A stretch of DNA of 24,834 nucleotides from Verrucomicrobia bacterium UBA3761 (GCA_002371135.1 DFGB01000022.1:13838-38671), one strand, 5' to 3'. Shown: positions 1-9,251, counted from the first letter of the stretch. Numbers and translations: made by a program. The notes: generated from the letters alone by a model not told the origin.

Positions 1-1233
1 GAGGCGATTCTCGCCGAGCACCACCGCCTTATGTTCGGTTCTGCCGCAAAGGAGATGGCGGAGTTCTTCGATACGCTTGAGCAGTGCTGGATGAAAGTCG
101 TCGCAAAGCCGTATGACACGCCGCTCGGACCAGGCGTATGCGAAGCTCCGACGGAGGAGGATCTACATACGAAGATATATTCGCCGGAGGTGCTGTCGCA
201 TCTCGCGTCCCTCGTCTCGTTGGCGTCGTCTAAGGTCGCAGAAGGGTCGATGGAAGCGCGTCGCATCGCGCTCTTCCGCCGCGAATACTTGGATCCCCTC
301 TACGCAAGATTCCCTGTCCGTCCTTCTGTCCGCATTGGTCTTCTTGCCGACATCCACATTGGCGACGACAACGACAACTCCGACTTAAAGCGCGCATTGC
401 GGATTTTCGACGCGAAAAAGGCAGATGCCGTGATCGCGGCAGGCGACTTGACCGACTTTGGCCTTCTTTCGGAACTCAAAGAGGTTGCCGCCGCATGGAA
501 CGAAGTGTTCCACGGTTCCCGCCGTTCGGACGGCGAACCGGTTGTCCGCCTTTTCCACTACGGCGACCACGATACTGCGCTCAACTTCAAGGTGCGCCAG
601 CGCGAGGTGGTCGAGAAGGGGCGTTGGGCGGACTACATCCCGCACATCGGGCCAGACGTCGCCTGGGAGCGGGCGTTTGGCGAAAAGTTCGAGCCGGTCG
701 TGCGCCGCACGGTGAAGGGATGCGAGTTTACGCTTGTGCATTTTTTGCCGTCGCCTGTCCCGTTCGCCTCGTCTGTCCCGTCCGTCCCGGTCGGTCGCAA
801 ACCGTGGCTTCACGTCTTTTCGCAGCACCGCGCGTATCGCGGGCTGTTTGCGCGGCCTGGCTGCGGCGACGAGATCTCATGGGACGACGGTGCGTCGCTC
901 GCTTTCCTAACGGATATGCCGAATACTATCGCCGTGTGCGGACACGCCCACATTTCCGCCACCAATGCCACTTCGTTCGTGGTGGGAGGCGGTCGCGGGG
1001 CGACCGCCCTACCGGATGGCTTCGCCGTGATTGCGATACCATCGCTCTTATACCAGATCGAGACATGGCTGCCGAAGCCGAAGGGCGACCACGGTTCGCA
1101 CCAGGCGCTTTTCATGATCGCCACGCCGGACGGCATCGCTGTCGAGCGCCTTGACGTGCGCACGGGTGCGAAGGTTGCCCCAGACATCGAATGGGGCATT
1201 CATAGTTCAAAACAGGCTTTGCGGCCTTTGTGA
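1..1233 (+). CDS. DUF4838-like C-terminal segment fused to a metallophosphoesterase domain (5' end missing)
   Basis: The frame is open to the first base, so the gene probably starts left of the window; the first ATG (31) lies inside conserved-looking sequence and is a poor start. Numbering from that ATG, residues 1-95 (LMFGSAAKEM..., KIYSPEVL..., RREYLDPLYARF) resemble the C-terminal helical part of DUF4838 proteins, which sit in glycan-degradation loci of Bacteroidetes and PVC bacteria. Residues 100-390 are a calcineurin-type metallophosphoesterase: D107-x-H109, G138-D139 in AGDLTD, GDHD at 178-181 and CGHAH at 303-307. These are the metal-binding motifs of a family that cleaves phosphomonoesters or phosphodiesters; the substrate cannot be read here. 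The usual GNHD box has Asp in place of Asn, which may alter or weaken catalysis. Residues 241-258 carry a Pro/Ser/Val-rich insert encoded by simple-sequence DNA. The stop TGA overlaps a GTG in the next frame. The metallophosphoesterase call is firm; the DUF4838 call is from recognition only. Confidence 0.8.
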   Translation, partial: EAILAEHHRLMFGSAAKEMAEFFDTLEQCWMKVVAKPYDTPLGPGVCEAPTEEDLHTKIYSPEVLSHLASLVSLASSKVAEGSMEARRIALFRREYLDPLYARFPVRPSVRIGLLADIHIGDDNDNSDLKRALRIFDAKKADAVIAAGDLTDFGLLSELKEVAAAWNEVFHGSRRSDGEPVVRLFHYGDHDTALNFKVRQREVVEKGRWADYIPHIGPDVAWERAFGEKFEPVVRRTVKGCEFTLVHFLPSPVPFASSVPSVPVGRKPWLHVFSQHRAYRGLFARPGCGDEISWDDGASLAFLTDMPNTIAVCGHAHISATNATSFVVGGGRGATALPDGFAVIAIPSLLYQIETWLPKPKGDHGSHQALFMIATPDGIAVERLDVRTGAKVAPDIEWGIHSSKQALRPL

Positions 1234-1265
1234 TCTTTGCGGCTCAAAAATCCAGAGTAATCAAG

Positions 1266-2354
1266 ATGAACAGTGACTTTCTTAAGAACTTTCACTACAC
1301 GCCCGACGGGGCGACTACGCTTGCGGATGCGCTCTGCGGCTTTATAAAGGACGAAATCGCCTACGGGAGGCTCAAGGCGGGTGATACGATCCCGACGATC
1401 AAGGAGCTGTCGAAGGCGAGCGGACTCACCTTCCGCGTAGCGCGTGGCGTCGTGGAGCAGCTTGCGCGCGAAGGGTACGTGCGCTCGCGTCCGCGCGTCG
1501 GGACGGTTGTCCTTCCGCGCGACGCCACGGCGCTGCGCGGACGCATCCTCTTTGTCCTTCCCGACGTCGATGCGTGCAGCTACCATGTGACGATGATAGC
1601 CGACGCGCTCCGCCGCAGGCTGGGCGCCGCGGGATACGCGTTCTCCACTGTCATCTTCTCGCAGGACAGGCAGATAGGCCTTTCGTTCCTGAAGCACGAG
1701 CTCGTCCGCACTCCCGACGTTGCAATCGCTATCTACAGCACGAAGCCCGTCCGGAAGTGCCTGCGCGAGGCCGGAGTGAAGAGCGTGTTCATCTACGGCG
1801 ACGAACCTGCCAAGGAGGAGGGGCGGTGGATCCGCTTTTCGGCGGAGGAAGCCATCGGGAACTTCGTCCAGCACTGCGTCCGCACCGGCGTAAAGCGCGT
1901 GCTGCAGGTGCGCTTTGACGGAAACGACACGCCGGACGCGAAGGGGGCGCTTGCGGAGAAGGGGATAAAGTCCGGGTGGCTGGCGGTCCCGCGCATGGAC
2001 GAACTCGGACGCTACGAGGGCATCGAGCGCGCGGCCTACAATGCGTTCATGGACCTCCCGCGTTCCGCTTTGCCCGATGTCGTTCTCTTTTGGGACGATT
2101 TTGTCGCGCAGGGCGCGCTTACTGCGTTTCTCGAGCGAGGGCTGAAGATCCCGCACGACGTCAAGGTCGTGACGCTTTCGAACCGCGGGCTCGGCCCCGT
2201 ATATTCCGAGGCCCTCACGCGCTTCGAGTGCGATGCTACGGAAACGGGCGAGAAGGTCGCCGCATACGTGCTTAGGCTCCTTGCGAAGGGCAGGACGCCG
2301 CCTCCGCCTGTAGTTTCGCCGCACTACGTATTCGGGCGGACGTTCCCGTACTAG
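1266..2354 (+). CDS. GntR-type transcriptional regulator with LacI-like periplasmic-binding sensor domain
   Basis: This is a 362-aa cytoplasmic DNA-binding protein. Residues 18-82 form a GntR-type winged helix (GRLKAGDTIPTIKELSKASG, then RVARGVVEQLAREGYV and the wing RSRPRVGTVV). Residues 92-355 resemble a type-I periplasmic-binding-protein fold (RGRILFVLPDV, PDVAIAIYS, LPDVVLFWDDFVAQGALTAF, PHDVKVVTLSN), as in the AraR/XylR-like sugar-responsive repressors common in Lentisphaerota and Kiritimatiellota. A small molecule, probably a sugar, is the expected effector, but its identity cannot be told. I chose ATG 1266, where the protein begins MNSDFLKNFHY, which suits this family. A GTG at 1230 overlaps the upstream stop but would add 12 unrelated residues read from repeat-like DNA. 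Neither start has a clear Shine-Dalgarno. It lies 32 bases behind the metallophosphoesterase fusion and may be co-transcribed with it, so a role in controlling the locus to the left is likely. Confidence 0.85.
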   Translation: MNSDFLKNFHYTPDGATTLADALCGFIKDEIAYGRLKAGDTIPTIKELSKASGLTFRVARGVVEQLAREGYVRSRPRVGTVVLPRDATALRGRILFVLPDVDACSYHVTMIADALRRRLGAAGYAFSTVIFSQDRQIGLSFLKHELVRTPDVAIAIYSTKPVRKCLREAGVKSVFIYGDEPAKEEGRWIRFSAEEAIGNFVQHCVRTGVKRVLQVRFDGNDTPDAKGALAEKGIKSGWLAVPRMDELGRYEGIERAAYNAFMDLPRSALPDVVLFWDDFVAQGALTAFLERGLKIPHDVKVVTLSNRGLGPVYSEALTRFECDATETGEKVAAYVLRLLAKGRTPPPPVVSPHYVFGRTFPY

Positions 2355-2410
2355 CCCCCGCCTCATAGTTTTCCATTGCCACTTCCTCATTCCTCCACTC
2401 CCCCACTGTA

Positions 2411-2428
2411 CCCATTTTGCCCATTTTG
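2411..2428. repeat. Short tandem repeat in pyrimidine-rich intergenic DNA
   Basis: Two head-to-tail copies of CCCATTTTG lie in a strongly pyrimidine-rich stretch (about 2355-2430) between the regulator and the first giant gene. No gene or convincing intrinsic terminator is visible in this stretch. Confidence 0.6.
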
Positions 2429-2451
2429 CCAAAATTAGCGCAACTCGGCAC

Positions 2452-2481
2452 TTGTCTTAGGGAGTCAATATTTGGTATTAT
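2452..2481 (+). promoter_or_regulatory. Predicted sigma-70-type promoter of the giant-gene pair
   Basis: TTGTCT at 2452-2457 and TATTAT at 2476-2481 are separated by 18 bases and match the -35 and -10 consensus reasonably well. Transcription would start near 2488 and leave a leader of about 33 bases before ATG 2521. The 16 bases at 2469-2484 match 14 of 16 with the -10 region upstream of the nuclease gene (21412-21427), which supports a common promoter type in this genome. Confidence 0.55.
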
Positions 2482-2507
2482 TTCGACAGAGGCATACTAT
2501 GCACTTT

Positions 2508-2511
2508 GGAG
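2508..2511 (+). promoter_or_regulatory. Ribosome binding site that fixes the start of giant gene 1
   Basis: GGAG lies 9 bases before ATG 2521. It overlaps the alternative in-frame TTG at 2506, so it argues for translation from 2521, where the signal peptide also begins. Confidence 0.6.
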
Positions 2512-2520
2512 AATAACACC

Positions 2521-5500
2521 ATGATACATAAAATCCTCGGCCGCCTCGCGTCGGCCCGTTCGTTCGTATTCGCAGCGCTCGCGCTCGCGTTGTCAACCAT
2601 GTCCGCTTCGGCGGAAAACGGCTTTATAGCCGACGACCCGCCTGAATCGACAAAGTCTTGGGCGGTAACAGTGGAATGCCAGACTGCCGAGGGGCTATTC
2701 CAGAGAAAATGCGAGCAGCTTGATGAGTACTCGTATACTCTCAGGGATAGTTGGTACTGTGTCCAAGGCAATGTGACTATTGGTACTCTCACGGTTAACG
2801 GCAAGGCCAGCTTGGTGCTTTGTGATGGCGCAACGTTGACGGTTGGAAGCGACTGGGATCCCGGAATCCAGCTAACCCAAGGCAATACGCTGACGATCTA
2901 CGGCCAGAGCGGCGGCACGGGCGTGCTTATTGCCAATGGTGGTAGTAGCTGTGCCGGAATCGGCGGTGGAATGATGATGGACGCACAATTGTGCGGTAAG
3001 CTCAATATCTACGGTGGCAACATAACAGCTACAAGTGCTGAGTGGGGTTCAGCCATAGGCAGCACCAGCACGGATTACGACAGCACTGGCCAGATTTACA
3101 TCTACGGCGGCTCCGTGACGGCAACTGGCGCTGATTATTTTGGCGGAATTGGCGGGTATAAATGGAACGACCAGGGCACTCTTATCGTCGGTGCGAATAT
3201 GACGGTGACGGCGGGTGCGGATGCGGCTTCGGCCGTGGAGCTTACGCCCGGCGTCGATGGCTCGGTTACGCTCAGTGCGCAGAAGTATTTCCATATCGAA
3301 AGCGCGGCGGATGTGCCGCTGGAGCAGATCCAGAGCGAATTTACGAAAACAGTCGGTGATACGATAACGCTTTCCAGCACGATTCGCGGCGGCAAGAAGC
3401 CTTATGTGTTTTCAGGGGCTGTCCCAGCGGGATTGACACTTTCCGACGGAACGCTTACGTGCGTTATTGCGGGGGAATACAACTTCTCCTTGACGGTTAC
3501 AGATGACGAATCGACGGTTATAAATGCCACCTACGCCTTGACGGTTGAGCGAGTCGAAAAGACGATTACCTACATCGACGGCACGGATGGTGAAACGGTT
3601 CTTGCTGGACTTACGCCTATTGAATACACGCCGGGCGGATCAACAGTGTATCTGCCGAATTATTTGGCAGTGACCAACAAAGTAGGCTACAGGTTCCTCA
3701 ATTGGTATCCCACACCAAGACTCGATCTGGATGGCGATTCCCCCGTGTATGGGATTTACTCCAGCGATAAGGGCAACAAGATATTCTATGCGAAGTTTGT
3801 GCTGCAGGATTACATTATCTACTATTACGACTATGTGGATGGTTCGCTTACTACGCTCAACACCGGTTCGTATACAATTAACGACACACCAGTCACTTTA
3901 TGGACGCCTGCAGCAAAGGAGGGCTACACGTTCGCGGGTTGGTGCTATGAGTCCGACTGCTCGGACACGCCGATTTTCACGCTTCCGAAGGATACTACCG
4001 ATACCCAACGGCTGTATGCCAAGTGGACGGAAAACGGCTCCGGCGGTGGCGGGGACGAGCCGGGCGACGGCACTGTCCTTGTCTCTTTCGTCGATGCGAG
4101 CGGATCGCCGATGCAGCAGGTTTGCACACCTGTGACGTCCGAAACTACGACACTCACAAACGGCGGATGGTATGTCGTGAACGACGATGTCAATCGTTCG
4201 GGAAATATAACGGTCGAAGGCAGCGCAAGTCTTGTTCTCGTGAATGGCAAGACGCTGACTGTTTCGGATGTTGAAAGTTTCAAGGCGGGAATCACCGTCG
4301 CCGATGGCTGTGCGTTCACTGTCTATGGGCAAGCCGGGAACACTGGTGTGCTCAATGTTACCGGAGGCAGTAATTCCTCCGGCATCGGCGGGGAGGCTGT
4401 TATAAGTGGCTCGGCTGTTACATGCGGTACGATAACGATTAACGGCGGCACTGTCAATGCAACCGGCGGCAATTATGCTGCCGGCATCGGTGGTGCATAC
4501 AACTGCAATTGCGGCAATGTTACAATCAACGGCGGAATTGTCAATGCAGAAGGCACTGGTTATGGTTCCGGCATTGGCGGCGGTGCAAGATCGAGCGGCG
4601 GCGCAGTAACAATTAACGGCGGCTCGGTGACGGCTGAAAGTGGTATTAGCGGACGTGCCGGCATCGGCAGCGGCTACACTTGGGGTGATGTTGAAGTTTC
4701 AAACGGAACGCTCTGGGTTGCTCCTGGGTTGAATGTCTATGCCGGCGCTGATGAACAAAACACGGAACTCCGCACTGCGGATTCGGCGACGCATCTAGTG
4801 GCTGTCGATGACGGGTGGCATTATTTCCAGATTTCAGGAACTGCCGAGCCGGTTGCGACGTTCTCGAACATCGTCTACCATGAATCGGACGGAACGATTA
4901 TCACGGACCTCACACCCGCGACATACGAGGAGGGGGTGGGAGTTTCTCTTGACACTGCGGTGCCGCCGAGCAAGGCGGGTTACACATTCGCATATTGGTA
5001 TGAATATGGTGCGGAGGATGTTCCTGTTACGGCGGTTCCCGCCAGCGCGACAGGCGACAGGCACTTCTATGCGAAGTGGGTCGGCAAGACGTGCAATATC
5101 AGGTATTTTGTGGAAGGTGTCGAGGATACGTCGCTCACGCCCAAGACATATACGGTAGGCACGCCGGTTAATCTGCCTTATAGCCCGAGAAAAGATTTTT
5201 ACATCTTTGATTTCTGGTGCGACAATCCAGAACTTATCGGCGACTCCATTTCGGTGCTGAGAGACACGACTGAAGACGTTGTTCTTTACGCCAGGTTCAA
5301 GCCGCAGAACTTCTCGATCACGTACTACGACGGCAGCCAGGAACTTTCTCTTGATCCGCCGTCCTACACGATCGAGTCCGCGACAATTACGCTTCCCACG
5401 CCTAGCAAGGCGGGTTATGTGTTCGCCGGGTGGTATGCCAACAGCGAACTAACCGGTAGCACGGTGACGACCATCCCCGCTGGATCGACAGGCGTCAAGA

Positions 5501-8500
5501 ATTTCTATGCGGACTGGACCGACGAGCCGCCCGCAGTGATCTCCGTCACAGCCAAGGCGGCGGACGGCTCCGATCTGCCGGCGCATGACTGCAAGGTTCT
5601 CAGCGCAGGAGTTACTACGCTTGACAATGATTGGTATGTCCTGAGCGACGACGTTGACTACGGAACAAGCGGAATTACTGTTTCCGGCGATGTCACGCTC
5701 GTCCTTATGGACGGCAAGACGCTGACGGTGACAGGGAAATATCGCGACGGCGACTATTTGGCGGGCATAAATGTTCCGCAGGGAAGTTCTCTTGCGATTT
5801 ACGTCGGAGGTGCTGCCGGAACTGGTAAAATTGTTGCAACCGGTGCCTCTTTTGCCGCTGGTATTGGAGGGAACGGCGGAATCTCGGAAGACGCTAAGGG
5901 AAATTCCGGCTCGGTGATCATTAATGGCGGCGTAATTGAGGCGACAGGTGGTTCTAACAGTCCCGGAATCGGCGCTGGCTATGGCGGCACTTGTGGCGCT
6001 ATAACGATCAACAATGGTACAATCACGGCTTGCGGCACCAGCGGTGGTTCGGGCATTGGCGGTGCTTCGTTCAAAGCCGGCGGTACGGTTACGGTTAACG
6101 GCGGCAGAGTGACGGCTACAGGCAGCGTGTATAGCGACTCTTACATCGGTGCTGGCATCGGAGGTGGTATATTCTCGTCTGATCATGGCACTCTGACGAT
6201 AGGGTCGAATCTCACGGTCAAGTCCGGCGACACAGAAGAGGCTATGACGGTTATTGCTTCGTCTGCCGGTTCTGTCACGCTCGACGGCAAGCAATACTAC
6301 GCTATCATTCCGTTGGAGGAATTCGGTATCACCTACATGGATGGTGCGTCGACTCTCAACCTCGCCCCCGCGAAATACACGGCCGGTCAGGTTTGCGCGC
6401 TTCCTGTTCCGACCAAGTCCGGCTACACGTTCGCCGGCTGGTACACGAAGAGCGACTTCTCGTCTTTGCCCGTTTCCGAGATTCCTGCCGAAGCCACGGG
6501 AACCCAGACGTTCTACTCGATGTGGGTAGAGGGCAATGTCGGCGGCGTTCCCGAGTTCACCATCGACGAACACGGCAAGTTGACCGCCGCCAATCTGAAG
6601 GGTAATCCCGAGGTGACGATTCCCGACGTAGTGACGGAAATCGACAGGAACGTATTCAAGGATGTGACTACGCTCAAGAACGTCACTATTCTCGGTAACG
6701 TCAAGAAGATCGGCAATTATGCATTTCAGGGCTGCACAGGCCTTGAGAGCGTGACGTTCGGCAACGGCGTCGAGGTAATCGGCGATCTTTCGTTCGACGG
6801 CTGCACCGCCCTTGAAAGCGTGACGTTCGGCAACACCATAGAGACAATCGGCGAAGCCGCGTTCCAAAACACTCCGGCTCTCACCAGCTCGGAGGGCGGC
6901 TTGTACTTCCCCGACAGTGTGACGTCCATCGGACGCAATGCGTTCTACAACACGGGACTCGCCAAGGCGTCGCTGCCCGGCGGCCTGTATTCCGAAGGTT
7001 CGCCGCTAAGCTCCGACTTCGAGAACGTCACGATCGGCAAGAAGACGGAGCTCGTGTACAGAACGAATGCGGTGGTGTTCTACATCAGCGGCGGCGATCT
7101 CACGGCTGTTGATCCCAAGGCGAATACGACGATAACAATCCCGAACACAGTCACGCGAATCTTCCCCGGCGTGTTTGAGGGCTGCACGCAGATCGAGACC
7201 GTGACGATCCCAAGTAGCGTTGAGAACATCCAGATGCAGGCGTTCAAGGGCTGCACGAGCTTGACTGCCGTTTCGCTCCCCGATAGCGTCGTGTATCTCG
7301 GCGACTACGCCTTCCAGGGCTGCACGGCGCTCGAGACCGTTACCATCGGCAATGGCGTTGCGAGCATTCCGACGTATGCGTTCGACGGCTGCACGGCGCT
7401 CGAAACCGTGACGATCGGCAGCGGCGCCAGGTCCATCATGACCCATGCCTTCTCCGGCTGCGAGGCGCTCGCGGGCATCGAGATTCCGGATGGTGTGACG
7501 ACGCTTCAGGCGTATGCCTTCTTCGGCTGCACGTCTCTCCAGAGCGCGGTGATCGGCAATGGAATTACATCGCTCGAAGGTCACGTGTTCGGCGGCTGCA
7601 CGGCACTCAGCAGCGTGGCGATCGGCAACGGCGTCACTACGATCAAGAGCTTCGCATTCTCCGGCTGCTCCAGCCTTGCCGCGTTGACGATTCCAGCGAA
7701 CGTCACGACAATCGAGGCGTATGCGTTCTCGGAGGCCGGTCTCGTGGATATCGTCATACCCGACACGGTTACGACCCTTGGCGCGCATGCGTTCTACGGT
7801 TGCTACAGCCTTGAGAACGTGACGCTCGGCAGCGGCATCACGTCCATCGGCGACGGCATGTTCTTCGGCCTCACGGCTCTCGAAAGCGTGACGCTGCGCG
7901 GCAATGTCACGAGCATCGGCGAAAACGCATTCTTCAACTGCACCTCCCTTGCGACGTTCAACTTCCCGTCGACGATTACAAGCGTCGGTGAGGATGCGTT
8001 CTGGAAGTGCAGAGCCATGGAGATCGAAGTCAGGTTCCCAGAGAATTCGACGATCGGCAGATTCGCGTTCTTCAGCAGTGGCATCACATACGTGTTCGTC
8101 GATAAAGGCGGACAAGTCGGTTCGCTCGCCTTTGCGGAATGCAAGAACCTCGCCCGTGCAATTATCGCAGACAAGGAATCCACGTCCGGAAGCAAGCTTC
8201 TGCTCTCCACGAAGGGCAGGAGGTTGCTTGGAGCGAAGTCTGAGGATGCTACTGGCATCGCGGATCATGCGTTCTTCGGATGCAGCGATCTGGAAAGCGT
8301 GGCGCTCGGCAAGTCCGTCGACAGTGTCGGCCAGGGGGCGTTCAGCGGATGCCCCAAGCTCGCCACCTTTAATGTCGATCCTGAAAATGACAACTACAAG
8401 TCCGAGAACGGGATGCTGCTCACGAAGGACGGCGCGACGCTTATCTCTGCGTTCGGCGAAGAGACGAGCGTGACCGTTCCCGAGGGGGTGGTTACGGTTT

Positions 8501-9171
8501 CGGGTAGCGCGTTCGCAGGCAACACGACGCTTCAGAGCGTCGTGCTGCCGAGCGGAGTGACGACGATCGGCGAGGCGGCGTTCTCGAACGCGACGGCTTT
8601 CGCGACGATCACGATTCCGTCCACTGTGACCTCCATCGGCGCGAATGCGTTCATGGATACCGTTCTTGCGACGGTCAACGTCGAGAAGGACGATACGGCG
8701 CGCGTGAAGACGCTCGTCGAGGCCACGGGCTATACTGGCATGGTCTCGTATGTCGAATCCGGCAGCGAGCCTGCGACCGAATGGCCAGCTGATACCTCGA
8801 CCGTCGAGGGCCAAACCGCAGCCGAGGCGTTCGATATCACGGGCGATCTTGCGACAGCCGATGCGAAGAAGCTCGCTGACTGGGCAAAGGCGAAAGGCGT
8901 CGATTTCGGCGGCACGATTATCACCGATGCTTACCTCCTCAACTGTGCCAACACGGCTGAGGCAGTAGCGACGGAAATCGAAGCTGCCAAGGAGGCGATC
9001 AAGATCACAGCCATCACCTTCGATAGCGAAGGCAATCCTGTGCTCACCTGCCCTGAAGCCTACGGCAACGGCAAGGTCGAGGTTCAGGGCTCGATCAACA
9101 TTGGCGCCTCCGCCGAATGGCACACCAAGCAAACGGGCGACAAGTTCTTCAGGACGAAGCTCGTGCCATAA
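2521..9171 (+). CDS. Giant exported surface protein: three GAGIGG-type beta-solenoid blocks, InlB B-repeats and a BspA-like LRR array
   Basis: This protein of 2216 aa was not recognised as a named protein, but its parts are clear. Residues 1-31 are a signal peptide (basic start, FAALALAL core, cleavage after SASA). Three related beta-helix blocks lie at about 40-255, 515-770 and 1005-1265; each carries repeated xNGGxVxATGG and AGIGGG turns. The first is followed by an Ig-like putative domain (260-345). Six InlB-type B repeats (GYTFAGWY...FYAKW) occur as 2, 3 and 1 copies after the three blocks. Residues 1360-2050 hold about 25 BspA-like LRR_5 units (LxxVxIPxxVTxIGxxAFxGC). The last 100 residues form a C-terminal module ending KFFRTKLVP that resembles the end of the next gene. 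These families occur in adhesins and secreted proteins; binding to host or polysaccharide is inferred. No anchor, LPXTG or transmembrane segment is seen. It is probably the first gene of a two-gene operon. Confidence 0.9.
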   Translation: MIHKILGRLASARSFVFAALALALSTMSASAENGFIADDPPESTKSWAVTVECQTAEGLFQRKCEQLDEYSYTLRDSWYCVQGNVTIGTLTVNGKASLVLCDGATLTVGSDWDPGIQLTQGNTLTIYGQSGGTGVLIANGGSSCAGIGGGMMMDAQLCGKLNIYGGNITATSAEWGSAIGSTSTDYDSTGQIYIYGGSVTATGADYFGGIGGYKWNDQGTLIVGANMTVTAGADAASAVELTPGVDGSVTLSAQKYFHIESAADVPLEQIQSEFTKTVGDTITLSSTIRGGKKPYVFSGAVPAGLTLSDGTLTCVIAGEYNFSLTVTDDESTVINATYALTVERVEKTITYIDGTDGETVLAGLTPIEYTPGGSTVYLPNYLAVTNKVGYRFLNWYPTPRLDLDGDSPVYGIYSSDKGNKIFYAKFVLQDYIIYYYDYVDGSLTTLNTGSYTINDTPVTLWTPAAKEGYTFAGWCYESDCSDTPIFTLPKDTTDTQRLYAKWTENGSGGGGDEPGDGTVLVSFVDASGSPMQQVCTPVTSETTTLTNGGWYVVNDDVNRSGNITVEGSASLVLVNGKTLTVSDVESFKAGITVADGCAFTVYGQAGNTGVLNVTGGSNSSGIGGEAVISGSAVTCGTITINGGTVNATGGNYAAGIGGAYNCNCGNVTINGGIVNAEGTGYGSGIGGGARSSGGAVTINGGSVTAESGISGRAGIGSGYTWGDVEVSNGTLWVAPGLNVYAGADEQNTELRTADSATHLVAVDDGWHYFQISGTAEPVATFSNIVYHESDGTIITDLTPATYEEGVGVSLDTAVPPSKAGYTFAYWYEYGAEDVPVTAVPASATGDRHFYAKWVGKTCNIRYFVEGVEDTSLTPKTYTVGTPVNLPYSPRKDFYIFDFWCDNPELIGDSISVLRDTTEDVVLYARFKPQNFSITYYDGSQELSLDPPSYTIESATITLPTPSKAGYVFAGWYANSELTGSTVTTIPAGSTGVKNFYADWTDEPPAVISVTAKAADGSDLPAHDCKVLSAGVTTLDNDWYVLSDDVDYGTSGITVSGDVTLVLMDGKTLTVTGKYRDGDYLAGINVPQGSSLAIYVGGAAGTGKIVATGASFAAGIGGNGGISEDAKGNSGSVIINGGVIEATGGSNSPGIGAGYGGTCGAITINNGTITACGTSGGSGIGGASFKAGGTVTVNGGRVTATGSVYSDSYIGAGIGGGIFSSDHGTLTIGSNLTVKSGDTEEAMTVIASSAGSVTLDGKQYYAIIPLEEFGITYMDGASTLNLAPAKYTAGQVCALPVPTKSGYTFAGWYTKSDFSSLPVSEIPAEATGTQTFYSMWVEGNVGGVPEFTIDEHGKLTAANLKGNPEVTIPDVVTEIDRNVFKDVTTLKNVTILGNVKKIGNYAFQGCTGLESVTFGNGVEVIGDLSFDGCTALESVTFGNTIETIGEAAFQNTPALTSSEGGLYFPDSVTSIGRNAFYNTGLAKASLPGGLYSEGSPLSSDFENVTIGKKTELVYRTNAVVFYISGGDLTAVDPKANTTITIPNTVTRIFPGVFEGCTQIETVTIPSSVENIQMQAFKGCTSLTAVSLPDSVVYLGDYAFQGCTALETVTIGNGVASIPTYAFDGCTALETVTIGSGARSIMTHAFSGCEALAGIEIPDGVTTLQAYAFFGCTSLQSAVIGNGITSLEGHVFGGCTALSSVAIGNGVTTIKSFAFSGCSSLAALTIPANVTTIEAYAFSEAGLVDIVIPDTVTTLGAHAFYGCYSLENVTLGSGITSIGDGMFFGLTALESVTLRGNVTSIGENAFFNCTSLATFNFPSTITSVGEDAFWKCRAMEIEVRFPENSTIGRFAFFSSGITYVFVDKGGQVGSLAFAECKNLARAIIADKESTSGSKLLLSTKGRRLLGAKSEDATGIADHAFFGCSDLESVALGKSVDSVGQGAFSGCPKLATFNVDPENDNYKSENGMLLTKDGATLISAFGEETSVTVPEGVVTVSGSAFAGNTTLQSVVLPSGVTTIGEAAFSNATAFATITIPSTVTSIGANAFMDTVLATVNVEKDDTARVKTLVEATGYTGMVSYVESGSEPATEWPADTSTVEGQTAAEAFDITGDLATADAKKLADWAKAKGVDFGGTIITDAYLLNCANTAEAVATEIEAAKEAIKITAITFDSEGNPVLTCPEAYGNGKVEVQGSINIGASAEWHTKQTGDKFFRTKLVP
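6607..8661 (+). repeat. BspA-like leucine-rich repeat (LRR_5) array within giant gene 1
   Basis: About 25 consecutive units of roughly 23 codons encode the pattern LxxVTIGNGVxxIGxxAFxGC. Two longer interruptions occur near 6990-7130 and 8360-8490; the second resembles the spacer turn often seen in BspA proteins (SENGMLLTKDGATLI). Most units keep the closing Cys of the AFxGC signature. The units are diverged at DNA level, so the array is old rather than a fresh tandem expansion. Confidence 0.85.
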
Positions 9172-9194
9172 CGAAGGGGTATCATGATGAATGG

Positions 9195-9233
9195 CAACAA
9201 GACCTGTGGCGAACATCGTCGCAGGCCTTGTTG
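9195..9233 (+). promoter_or_regulatory. Hairpin between the two giant genes
   Basis: CAACAAGACCTG (9195-9206) pairs with CAGGCCTTGTTG (9222-9233), giving a 12-bp stem with one A-C mismatch and a 15-base loop that can form a further CGA/TCG pairing. No T-run follows (TATCGATTTC), so it is not a canonical intrinsic terminator. It could be a partial terminator, a processing or stability element, or chance. It lies before the Shine-Dalgarno of the second gene. Confidence 0.45.
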
Positions 9234-9251
9234 TATCGATTTCTCTGGATG

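Noticed and set aside
1200..2432. Long open frame of 410 codons on the minus strand over the regulator
   Set aside because: It is antisense to a convincing GntR/LacI-like gene, is very Arg-rich with no recognisable domain, and results from high-GC codon periodicity.
5449..6867. 472-codon minus-strand frame inside giant gene 1
   Set aside because: It is antisense to solenoid and InlB repeats whose sense frame has clear domains; there is no independent support for it.
2500..9171. CRISPR-like or direct-repeat array suspected from the repeated DNA
   Set aside because: The repeats are in-frame, diverged protein repeats of about 23 codons without unique spacers.
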